Shown here: positions 1 to 6,186 of the stretch, in pieces
Layout of the letters: every line of letters begins with the position of its first letter
Position numbering within the stretch: position 1 is the stretch's first letter
Assembly (NCBI GenBank): GCA_900551645.1
Contig: URWP01000059.1
Location: 1 to 12,520 of the forward strand
Direction of reading: 5' to 3'
DNA length: 12,520 bases
DNA from: an uncultured Bacteroides sp.
Lineage (GTDB): Bacteria > Bacteroidota > Bacteroidia > Bacteroidales > Bacteroidaceae
Notes under the pieces: model-generated
What the model saw: the letters and a program-made list of their open reading frames with translations, nothing else
What the model was told of the DNA's origin: nothing
Databases searched by the model: none
Position numbers and translations under genes: made by a program

Positions 1-331
1 CAATGCCCATGCTACCTCTACACGTATCGGCGATGCACGTGAGGCACAGGCCATCGCCCGCATATTCGGTGATTATCGGGTACCGGTCACCTCAACAAAG
101 AGCCAGACAGGACACGAAATGTGGATGGCGGGCGCCAGTGAACTGATTTATTCCATCCTGATGATGAAAAACGGTTTTATTGCAGGAAACATCAACTTCG
201 AACGTCCCGATGAAGATACAGCCTGCCTGAACATCTTACCTGAAACACGTGAAACGGCATTCGATATGTTCCTGTCCAACTCTTTCGGATTCGGAGGTAC
301 GAACTCCACACTTATTGTAAAAAATATTTAA
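1..331 (+). CDS. Beta-ketoacyl-ACP synthase, FabF/KAS II-like (C-terminal part; 5' end outside window)
   Basis: This is the last ~109 codons of a thiolase-fold condensing enzyme; the reading frame is open from base 2, so the start and the active-site cysteine lie upstream. Visible are the two conserved histidine motifs of the Cys-His-His KS type: NAHATST (bases 2-22), matching the family NAHGTST, and KSQTGH (about 107-124). The C-terminal glycine-rich motif NSFGFGGTN follows near 277-303. Condensing enzymes of this type extend an ACP-bound acyl chain by two carbons from malonyl-ACP with loss of CO2. The stretch just after the second histidine reads GHEMWMAGASE, where housekeeping FabF has a small-residue GAAGA-type run, so this is probably a specialised paralogue and not the primary fatty acid enzyme (inference). 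An ACP gene starts 24 bp downstream, placing it in the same operon. Family call is confident; substrate is not determined. Confidence 0.93.
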   Translation, partial: NAHATSTRIGDAREAQAIARIFGDYRVPVTSTKSQTGHEMWMAGASELIYSILMMKNGFIAGNINFERPDEDTACLNILPETRETAFDMFLSNSFGFGGTNSTLIVKNI

Positions 332-355
332 CCTCGAAATAAAACAATCTGAATT

Positions 356-607
356 ATGACACGTAATGAAATCATTGAAAAAGTAAACGCTTTATTATCT
401 GAAGAATTTGAAGTAGAAACCAATCTGTTCACCCCTGATGCTAATGTGCGGGATACACTATCTCTGGATAGTTTGAGTCTGGTAGATTTGGTAGCTATCA
501 TTCAACATACGTATAAAATCAAGATTCCGGTAACAGATTTACGGAACATCCATACTTTTACCGACTTGTATGACTACATCGAATCACACCTTCCTGAAAA
601 TGAATAA
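356..607 (+). CDS. Acyl carrier protein (dedicated, polyene/type II FAS-like cluster)
   Basis: An 83-residue acidic protein of normal ACP length. The phosphopantetheine attachment site is Ser39 in the motif LDSLSLVDL, and helices on both sides fit the four-helix ACP fold. The motif departs from the housekeeping DSLDxVEL form, consistent with an ACP dedicated to a secondary pathway (inference). It would carry the growing acyl chain as a thioester between the ketosynthase, reductase and dehydratases encoded around it. The gene lies 24 bp after the ketosynthase stop. Its last 8 bases (ATGAATAA, 600-607) contain the start codon of the next gene, so ACP and the first dehydratase-like protein are probably translationally coupled. 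A phosphopantetheinyl transferase is not seen in this window. Confidence 0.93.
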   Translation: MTRNEIIEKVNALLSEEFEVETNLFTPDANVRDTLSLDSLSLVDLVAIIQHTYKIKIPVTDLRNIHTFTDLYDYIESHLPENE

Positions 608-1025
608 TTACGAAATAGACCAACTGATACCTCAGCGTTCGCCCATCAAAATGGTTGACAAACTGTTGGATGTAGACGGAGAAACAGCCGTTACACTTTT
701 TTCAATACAACCGGACAATTATTTTCTGGAACCTGACGAAACGCTGGCAGAAGCCGGAGTGATTGAGCATATTGCTCAATCCGCTTCGGCACTTACCGGC
801 TATCTGACACACAAACAAGGAATCTCACATGTTCCGGTAGGTTACATCGGTGAAGTGCGGAACTTTTATCGTTACCGTTCTCCTCAGATTGGAGACATAC
901 TGAGAACCATTGTAAGACGTGAAGGAGTATTCGATGACATCACTTGTATAAGCGGTGAAACGTGGGTATCAAATGAACGGATAGCCGAACTACAAATGAA
1001 ACTCTATATCAATTCCAACGATTAA
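600..1025 (+). CDS. Hotdog-fold 3-hydroxyacyl-ACP dehydratase-like protein, ApeP/FabZ-related, lacking the usual active-site His motif
   Basis: The chosen start is ATG 600, which overlaps the ACP stop by 8 bp and gives 141 residues; an upstream in-frame ATG at 570 would overlap the ACP by 38 bp and add ten residues with no family resemblance. The N-terminus IPQRSPIKMVDKLL (residues 10-23) matches the FabZ/FabA opening motif (LPHRxPxLLxDR type), and GVIEHIAQ (53-60) matches the central helix containing the catalytic acid, here Glu56 with Gln60. The GHFPGxPxxPG motif that carries the catalytic histidine in FabZ is absent: the equivalent region reads NYFLEPDETLAEAG. The same pattern, as I recall it, is seen in the ApeP partner of aryl-polyene clusters. 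It probably works with the neighbouring canonical hotdog protein at 1038 to dehydrate 3-hydroxyacyl-ACP. A purely structural role is also possible. Confidence 0.8.
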   Translation: MNNYEIDQLIPQRSPIKMVDKLLDVDGETAVTLFSIQPDNYFLEPDETLAEAGVIEHIAQSASALTGYLTHKQGISHVPVGYIGEVRNFYRYRSPQIGDILRTIVRREGVFDDITCISGETWVSNERIAELQMKLYINSND

Positions 1026-1037
1026 ACCTCTGTACAA

Positions 1038-1403
1038 ATGCTTCTCGAGAACAAGTATTATCAAATCATGGAAGTGAAAGCCAACCAGACAGAAGGGAAG
1101 TTTCACCTCCATCTGTTGCCGGACTGCGACGTCTACCAAGGCCATTTCCCAGGACATCCGATATGTCCTGGAGTCTGCCACATCGAGACCATCAAGGAAT
1201 GTACCATGCACTTGACCGGTAAAAGATTATCTATCGCTACCATCAAGCAATGCCGATTTCTTTCGATAGCAACCCCGTCAGTATGCCCGGAAGTAGATGT
1301 TATAATCAGTGCCTGTCCTATAGAAAATGGATATAAGGTAACAGCTCGGATAACTGATGCAGCAAGGACGTATGTAGAATTCAAAGGAACCATGACAGTC
1401 TGA
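1038..1403 (+). CDS. Hotdog-fold 3-hydroxyacyl-ACP dehydratase, FabZ/ApeI-like
   Basis: A 121-residue single-hotdog protein. It has the hallmark FabZ/FabA motif GHFPGHPICPGV at residues 35-46, with catalytic His36, followed by the central helix in which Glu50 (HIETIKE) occupies the catalytic acid position. FabZ removes water from 3-hydroxyacyl-ACP to give trans-2-enoyl-ACP; in a system without enoyl reductase repeated rounds produce conjugated double bonds. It starts 12 bp after the other hotdog protein, and the pair is typical of aryl-polyene-type clusters, where ApeI and ApeP act together (established family knowledge; pairing here is inferred). The N-terminal FabZ motif (HRxPxLLxDR) seen in the preceding protein is not obvious here, so the two proteins look complementary. 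No membrane or signal segment. Confidence 0.87.
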   Translation: MLLENKYYQIMEVKANQTEGKFHLHLLPDCDVYQGHFPGHPICPGVCHIETIKECTMHLTGKRLSIATIKQCRFLSIATPSVCPEVDVIISACPIENGYKVTARITDAARTYVEFKGTMTV

Positions 1404-1414
1404 AAAAGGGAGCC

Positions 1415-2881
1415 ATGAAATACGACATAATCATTATCGGAAGTGGCTTGGGTGGTTTGGTTTGTGCACACATTCTGTCGAAAGCAGGAAAGAGCGTACT
1501 GATACTCGAAAAAGAAACACAACCTGGAGGTTGCCTTCAAACTTACCGACGGAACGGCATGACTTTCGACACCGGATTCCATTACGTAGGTGGACTGGAA
1601 GAGGGACAGTCTTTGTACAAACCTTTCAAGATGCTCGGACTGACCAAACTCCCATGGAAACGCCTGGATGAAGCCTTCGACAGAATACGCATCGAAGAAC
1701 AGGAATTCTCGTTCATGCAAGGATATGACAACTTCGTGAAAACCTTACAAACTCATTTTCCTAAAGAACGAAAAGCTTTACAGCAATATGTATCCCTGCT
1801 GAAACAAACAGAAGAAGAACAGCAGCACCTACTGAATTCCAATCCAACTGCTTTTTCTTCTTCATTGTTCGAAACAGGAGCATGGCAATCCCTGACAGAC
1901 ACTTTTCAAAACTCACTACTGATAAACGTACTGAGTGCTACATCCCTGAAAATGGAACTGCAAAAAGAATCCTTACCTCTGTTCTCTTTCCTGCATGGAA
2001 ACGCAAGCTTCATAGAAAGCAGTTGGAGACTGAAAGGAGGAGGTTCGCTGATTGCCGATTCCCTGATTCAAGACATCCGCAATCAAGGAGGTGAAATCGT
2101 ATGTCAGGCTACAGTAGAGGAACTGATAGAAAAAGGCCGAAAATTGGTCTGTGTCCGGTGTTCCGATGGTAGACTCTTCGAAGGAGAACAGTTTATCAGT
2201 GATGTACATCCTGCCGTCACTTGTAGCTGGATAAAGCAAAGTGAATGTCTGAGAGGTATTTACCGCAAACGTATCGGGTCATTAGAAAATACATTCGGAA
2301 TGTTTACCGTTTCATTGGTTGTCAAACCCCGGACAATAAAATATTTCAACTGGAATCAGTATATCTATCAGGAACCAGATGTATGGACATTCCATCAAAA
2401 AAATATACCGGTCAAAGGCCTTCTGATCTGTGCCCGTCCACCGGAAGACGGAAGTGAATATCTGCAACAGTTAGATTTACTTACCCCAATGACTTGGGAC
2501 AAGTTAAAGCCATGGACAGAGACCCACATCGGACACAGGGGAGAAAGTTACACCGAAATGAAACGATTGTTGGCAGACGAATGTATAAGACTGGCGGAAC
2601 AGTTCATTCCCGGACTTCGGAACAGTGTTACACAAGCTTATGTCAGTACTCCGCTGACTTACCGTGACTATACCGGTACCCCGGAAGGTTCAGCTTACGG
2701 AATACGAAAAGATTATCGTTATCCGATGATGACCCTGCTTTCCCCTCGTACCCCTCTACCTAACCTGTTACTGACAGGTCAGAATCTGATACTACACGGC
2801 ATACATGGTGTTACCTTGACAGCCTTGTTTACGTGTGCAGAAATTGTAGGAAAAGAATATTTATGGAACCAATTAAAATAA
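1415..2881 (+). CDS. FAD-dependent oxidoreductase of the phytoene desaturase (CrtI) / retinol saturase-like family
   Basis: A 488-residue protein, normal length for the CrtI/RetSat flavoprotein superfamily. The N-terminal dinucleotide-binding motif is GSGLGG (residues 9-14) after a hydrophobic strand, with Glu32 at the end of the second strand for ribose binding, then PGGCLQTY (37-44) and DTGFHYVGG (52-60), a signature common in RetSat-like members. The C-terminal FAD motif is NLILHGIHG with preceding LLLTGQ (about 451-466). Such enzymes add, remove or isomerise C=C bonds in long conjugated or isoprenoid chains. No carotenoid genes (phytoene synthase, cyclase) are near; instead it sits between dehydratase and ketoreductase genes, so the likely substrate is the polyene acyl chain, tuning its unsaturation or geometry (inference). 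ATG 1415 is 11 bp after the preceding stop with an AAAAAGGGAG stretch upstream that could serve as a ribosome binding site. Family certain, reaction not. Confidence 0.88.
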   Translation: MKYDIIIIGSGLGGLVCAHILSKAGKSVLILEKETQPGGCLQTYRRNGMTFDTGFHYVGGLEEGQSLYKPFKMLGLTKLPWKRLDEAFDRIRIEEQEFSFMQGYDNFVKTLQTHFPKERKALQQYVSLLKQTEEEQQHLLNSNPTAFSSSLFETGAWQSLTDTFQNSLLINVLSATSLKMELQKESLPLFSFLHGNASFIESSWRLKGGGSLIADSLIQDIRNQGGEIVCQATVEELIEKGRKLVCVRCSDGRLFEGEQFISDVHPAVTCSWIKQSECLRGIYRKRIGSLENTFGMFTVSLVVKPRTIKYFNWNQYIYQEPDVWTFHQKNIPVKGLLICARPPEDGSEYLQQLDLLTPMTWDKLKPWTETHIGHRGESYTEMKRLLADECIRLAEQFIPGLRNSVTQAYVSTPLTYRDYTGTPEGSAYGIRKDYRYPMMTLLSPRTPLPNLLLTGQNLILHGIHGVTLTALFTCAEIVGKEYLWNQLK

Positions 2882-2888
2882 TCTTTGT

Positions 2889-3617
2889 ATGAAATATGCA
2901 TTGGTAACTGGCGGCAGTCGAGGAATCGGACGTGCCGTATGTGTAAAATTAGCCTGTATGGGCTATTATGTGATTGTCAATGGTATAAACAATCTGTCGG
3001 AAGCCTTGAAGACACTTGAACTGGTAAGAGTTGCCGGACAGGACGGTGAAATCATGATGTTTGACGTAAGTGACAGTAAACAAGTCAAGAAGATCATTGA
3101 AGGATGGCAGGATGCACACCCAGACTCTTACATTGAAGTACTGGTAAACAATGCCGGCATCAGGCGTGACAATATTCTGGCACTCATGCCGGAAGAAGAT
3201 TGGAATCAAGTGGTCGATATCACACTTAAAGGATTCTACAATGTTACTCAGCAACTTCTGCAACCGATGATGCGCCACCGGTATGGACGTATTGTCAATA
3301 TGGCCAGTATCAGCGGTCTGAGCGGTATACAAGGACAGACAAACTATTCGGCCGCCAAAGGAGGACTGATAGCAGCCACCAAAGCATTAGCCAAAGAAGT
3401 GGCCCGTAAAAATATCACTGTCAATGCTGTAGCTCCCGGTTTTATCAAGACAGACATGGTGGAAGGTCTGGATGAAGAAGCATTAAAGAAAACCATACCA
3501 GCCAACCGACTGGGTAATCCGGAAGAAGTGGCGGAAGTCGTCGGTTTCCTGGCTTCGAATGCAGCCAGCTATATTACCGGAGAAGTTATTTCAATCTGTG
3601 GAGGACTCTATACCTAA
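2889..3617 (+). CDS. 3-oxoacyl-ACP reductase, FabG-like (SDR family)
   Basis: A 242-residue classical short-chain dehydrogenase/reductase of FabG length. It shows the cofactor motif TGGSRGIG (7-14), NNAG (87-90), and the catalytic set Ser140, Tyr153 and Lys157 in the YSAAK motif, followed by the PGFIKTDM segment (about 188-195) that covers nicotinamide. The C-terminal end has the ITGEVISICGGLY form typical of FabG. It would reduce the 3-oxoacyl-ACP made by the ketosynthase to 3-hydroxyacyl-ACP, NADPH being the usual donor, giving the substrate for the two dehydratase-like hotdog proteins. It starts 7 bp after the FAD oxidoreductase, so it is in the same transcript. In aryl-polyene clusters the equivalent is ApeQ. 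Whether it also serves primary fatty acid synthesis cannot be told, but the setting argues for a dedicated role. Confidence 0.93.
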   Translation: MKYALVTGGSRGIGRAVCVKLACMGYYVIVNGINNLSEALKTLELVRVAGQDGEIMMFDVSDSKQVKKIIEGWQDAHPDSYIEVLVNNAGIRRDNILALMPEEDWNQVVDITLKGFYNVTQQLLQPMMRHRYGRIVNMASISGLSGIQGQTNYSAAKGGLIAATKALAKEVARKNITVNAVAPGFIKTDMVEGLDEEALKKTIPANRLGNPEEVAEVVGFLASNAASYITGEVISICGGLYT

Positions 3618-3669
3618 AAAACGGAATATATAAACAGTTTCGATACTGCTATTTTTAAACCCAACCTAC

Positions 3670-4098
3670 ATGAAAGAACTTGAAGATGTTTGTTGCGTAC
3701 AAGTGAGATTTCATGAAATAGATTCCATGCGCAGAGTATGGCATGGAACCTACCTCACTTATTTCGAAGATGGAAGAGAATCTTTTGGAAGACATTATCC
3801 GGGTATCGGATATGCCGACATGCAACGTGCGGGAATCTATGCCCCTGTTTATGAAATAAAGGTAAAATATTACGCTCCTCTTTTTATCAATGAAAAAGTA
3901 GAAATCCACACACGGTATATGTACAAGTTAGGAGCACGCCTTGACTACACTTATCAGGTTTACCGTGAAAGTGACCATGTCTTATGTGCAGAAGGAAGCA
4001 GTACCCAACTGTTTATCAATCCTCAAGGAGAATTGATGACAGAACTTCCCTCTTACTATCAGGAATGGCAACAAAGATACCTGACATTGAATGAATAA
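3670..4098 (+). CDS. Acyl-CoA/acyl-ACP thioesterase, YbgC/4-hydroxybenzoyl-CoA thioesterase-like
   Basis: A 142-residue hotdog protein of the 4HBT/YbgC class. The N-terminal strand VRFHEIDSMRRVWHGTYLTYF (split: VRFHEID at 12-18, WHGTYLTYFEDGR at 24-36) corresponds to the YbgC pattern in which Asp (here Asp18) is the catalytic residue just before the V-x-H-x-x-Y-L-x-Y-F element. It lacks the GHFPG motif of the two dehydratase-type hotdogs, so it is a hydrolase-type branch. Members cleave acyl-CoA or acyl-ACP thioesters; in this operon it may release the finished chain or edit stalled chains from the ACP (inference). It lies 52 bp after fabG, the largest gap among the biosynthetic genes. Its last 8 bases are ATGAATAA, the same sequence found at the ACP/dehydratase junction, offering an alternative start to the next gene. 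Confidence 0.87.
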   Translation: MKELEDVCCVQVRFHEIDSMRRVWHGTYLTYFEDGRESFGRHYPGIGYADMQRAGIYAPVYEIKVKYYAPLFINEKVEIHTRYMYKLGARLDYTYQVYRESDHVLCAEGSSTQLFINPQGELMTELPSYYQEWQQRYLTLNE

Positions 4099-4123
4099 TA
4101 AACGACACAAAAAATTACGGAAA

Positions 4124-5149
4124 ATGAAAAAACGAGTGAATAACCTGTTCTTTGTCATAGGCATTGTAGCTGTAGTCATTATGTGTTGCACGTTCGATGT
4201 CAGTTTCTCCCAACTTTGGCAGGATATCCGGAAAGCCGGTTATTGGCTGGCAGCTATCTTGTGTCTGTGGTTGATACTCTACATGTTGAATGCACTGGCC
4301 TGGAGAGTAATTATCCGAAGCGATAGTCAATGTCCGGTCGGTTTTTCCCGATTGACAAGATACACAATAACCGGGTTCGCCTTGAACTCCGTTACTCCTG
4401 TCGGGCTATTGGGAGGCGAAGCATACAAAATCATGTCCGTTTCACCGTTCATGGGAGTACCCAAAGCCACTTCATCCGTTATTCTTTTTTCCATGATGCA
4501 CATATTCAGTCATTTTTGGTTCTGGCTAACAGCTGTTGCCGTATATTTCCTATTGGGAATCAATGGTCTTGTTCCGTTAAGTATGTCTCTGATATCGTGT
4601 ATGGCCTTTGCTGTCCTTTTCTGCTGCGGAGGAATTTATCTCTTTATAAGAGGATACAAGTATGGATTGACCGTACGTTTCTTCCGCCTGGTTATCCGCA
4701 TTCCGGGACTCCGGAAGTGGGGACAACGTTTTGGTGAAAAGCATCACGAGGATTTACAGAAGATTGACAATCAGATAGCGGAACTGCATCATCAGAACAG
4801 GCGGTCATTCTATGTCAGTTTCTTTCTGGAATATATCGGACGGCTGTTACAGAGCCTGGAAATCTTCTTTATGCTGCTTCTGTTCGGCATAGACGGAGGA
4901 ACTGGAGGTTACGGACTAGTATTTCTGTATTCCTTCCTGATACTGGCTTTTACTTCCCTGTTTGCCAATTTACTGGGATTCATGCCTATGCAGGTCGGAG
5001 GCCGCGAAGGAGGATTTGCCATGTCAGTAATAGCACTGGGAATGAGCGGTGAAATAGGCATTTTCATCGGAATCATCTGTAGGGTGCGCGAACTTTTCTG
5101 GACCCTGACAGGATTAATATTCATGAAACTGGAAAGAAAAACAAATTAG
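4124..5149 (+). CDS. Flippase-like integral membrane protein (lysylphosphatidylglycerol synthase TM / UPF0104 family)
   Basis: A 341-residue multipass membrane protein with roughly seven to eight hydrophobic segments and no soluble domain. Hallmarks of the family are TPVGLLGGEAYK in the third membrane segment and PMQVGGREGG near the C-terminus. The family includes the membrane half of MprF and stand-alone proteins thought to move lipids or lipid-linked substrates; stand-alone members have no assigned reaction. ATG 4124 is preferred because the protein then begins with a short basic run (MKKRVNN) directly before the first membrane segment; ATG 4091 (352 residues) overlaps the thioesterase stop by 8 bp and is a real alternative. 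The phosphatidyltransferase follows 9 bp downstream, so the two probably act on the same lipid. Translocation of the product across the inner membrane is inference. Confidence 0.85.
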   Translation: MKKRVNNLFFVIGIVAVVIMCCTFDVSFSQLWQDIRKAGYWLAAILCLWLILYMLNALAWRVIIRSDSQCPVGFSRLTRYTITGFALNSVTPVGLLGGEAYKIMSVSPFMGVPKATSSVILFSMMHIFSHFWFWLTAVAVYFLLGINGLVPLSMSLISCMAFAVLFCCGGIYLFIRGYKYGLTVRFFRLVIRIPGLRKWGQRFGEKHHEDLQKIDNQIAELHHQNRRSFYVSFFLEYIGRLLQSLEIFFMLLLFGIDGGTGGYGLVFLYSFLILAFTSLFANLLGFMPMQVGGREGGFAMSVIALGMSGEIGIFIGIICRVRELFWTLTGLIFMKLERKTN

Positions 5150-5158
5150 TCGATAGAT

Positions 5159-6148
5159 ATGAAAAAAGAAACAATTAAATCTACTTATAAATCGAACGAT
5201 ACAGAAGAATGGCTTGACAAAGTGTGGACACGTCCAATCGGATATGTATGGGCACTTTTCTTCAAGCGTCTGCATGTCCATCCCAATGTGGTAACTATCC
5301 TGTCCATGATTATCGGAGCAAGTTCTGCTTTCTTCTTTGCTCATGGATCTTACCGCACAGAAGGGACAAAAGGACTTGTATACAACTTGATTGCCATTAT
5401 TCTGCTGGCATGGGCCAATTTCTACGACAGTGCTGATGGGCAGTTGGCTCGCATGACCGGGCAGAAGACCCGTCTGGGACGAATTCTTGACGGAGCAGCC
5501 AGCGAGGTATGGTTCATCCCTATTTATCTGAGTCTGGTTTACCGCTTCTACCTGCACCATGATTTGGAATTCAGCTGGCTGGAAATAGCGGATACACCTG
5601 CCAACGGATGGATCGCTACATCCATCATACTGGCAGTCGTATTGTATTCCGGGTTCGTCTGCCACAGCCGGCAATGCGGACTGGCCGACTATTACCGTCA
5701 GATTCATCTTTTCTTTCTAAAGGGAGAGTCTGGAAGTGAACTGGACAATTCCGTACAACAGCAGAAGATTTATAACGAAACACCTTGGAAAGGAAATGTA
5801 CTTTGGAAACTTTTTCTGAAAACCTACATTAACTACACCAAGACACAAGAGTCTCAGACCCCTAATTTCCAATTACTGATGAAAAAATTGACAGACAAGT
5901 ACCACGGAATAGAACATGTACCCTTGTCTTTCCGTGAACACTTCCGTACTCTGTCATTGCCGTTGATGAAATGGACCAACATCCTGACATTCAATACACG
6001 TGCCATCGTACTCTATCTCACCTGTCTGACAGATTTCCCCTGGCTATATTTCTGCTTTGAAATCATTGTCATGGGATTAATATGCAAATACATGTGTTAC
6101 CGCCACGAAAAACTCTGTAAGCAACTGCTTACTGACTGTAAATTATAA
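5159..6148 (+). CDS. CDP-alcohol phosphatidyltransferase-family membrane protein
   Basis: A 329-residue integral membrane protein, longer than minimal PgsA/PssA-type enzymes because of a soluble stretch around 175-270. The CDP-alcohol signature D-x2-D-G-x2-A-R-x8-G-x3-D is intact: Asp90, Asp93, Gly94, Ala97, Arg98, Gly107 and Asp111. The fourth aspartate expected four residues after Asp111 is Ser115, followed at once by Glu116. Family members move a phospho-headgroup from a CDP-alcohol to an acceptor alcohol, or phosphatidyl from CDP-diacylglycerol to an alcohol, in the inner membrane. Nothing in the sequence identifies the alcohol. Its place directly after the flippase-like gene and before an outer-membrane protein suggests it builds a polar head or phosphodiester link for the lipid made by this operon (inference). 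An inactive or altered enzyme cannot be excluded because of the signature change. Confidence 0.9.
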   Translation: MKKETIKSTYKSNDTEEWLDKVWTRPIGYVWALFFKRLHVHPNVVTILSMIIGASSAFFFAHGSYRTEGTKGLVYNLIAIILLAWANFYDSADGQLARMTGQKTRLGRILDGAASEVWFIPIYLSLVYRFYLHHDLEFSWLEIADTPANGWIATSIILAVVLYSGFVCHSRQCGLADYYRQIHLFFLKGESGSELDNSVQQQKIYNETPWKGNVLWKLFLKTYINYTKTQESQTPNFQLLMKKLTDKYHGIEHVPLSFREHFRTLSLPLMKWTNILTFNTRAIVLYLTCLTDFPWLYFCFEIIVMGLICKYMCYRHEKLCKQLLTDCKL

Positions 6149-6186
6149 ATGAAAATAGAATTTTGTAAAATTTATTGAAGTGCATC

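Noticed and set aside
570..599. Upstream ATG at 570 as the start of the first hotdog protein
   Set aside because: It would overlap the ACP coding region by 38 bp and adds residues unlike the family; ATG 600 gives the normal N-terminus.
1133..1720. 195-codon open frame on the minus strand opposite the second dehydratase and the FAD oxidoreductase
   Set aside because: It is antisense to two genes with clear family motifs, has no recognisable domain and crosses a gene boundary; it is a shadow frame.
1415..2881. Carotenoid biosynthesis as the role of the FAD oxidoreductase
   Set aside because: No phytoene synthase, cyclase or isoprenoid gene lies nearby, while all neighbours are ACP-dependent acyl-chain enzymes.
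2879..2888. Promoter-like TAATCTTTG before the fabG-like gene
   Set aside because: The spacing in the -7 box is off by one base, no -33 box is seen, and it lies in a 7-bp intergenic gap inside an operon.
3618..3669. Possible terminator hairpin (CAGT-TTCGAT-ACTG followed later by TTTTT) between fabG and the thioesterase
   Set aside because: The stem is only 4 bp with a 6-base loop, too weak; the genes around it appear to be one operon.
5114..5707. 197-codon open frame on the minus strand opposite the flippase end and phosphatidyltransferase
   Set aside because: Cys/Gln-rich translation without a domain, fully antisense to a strongly supported membrane enzyme.
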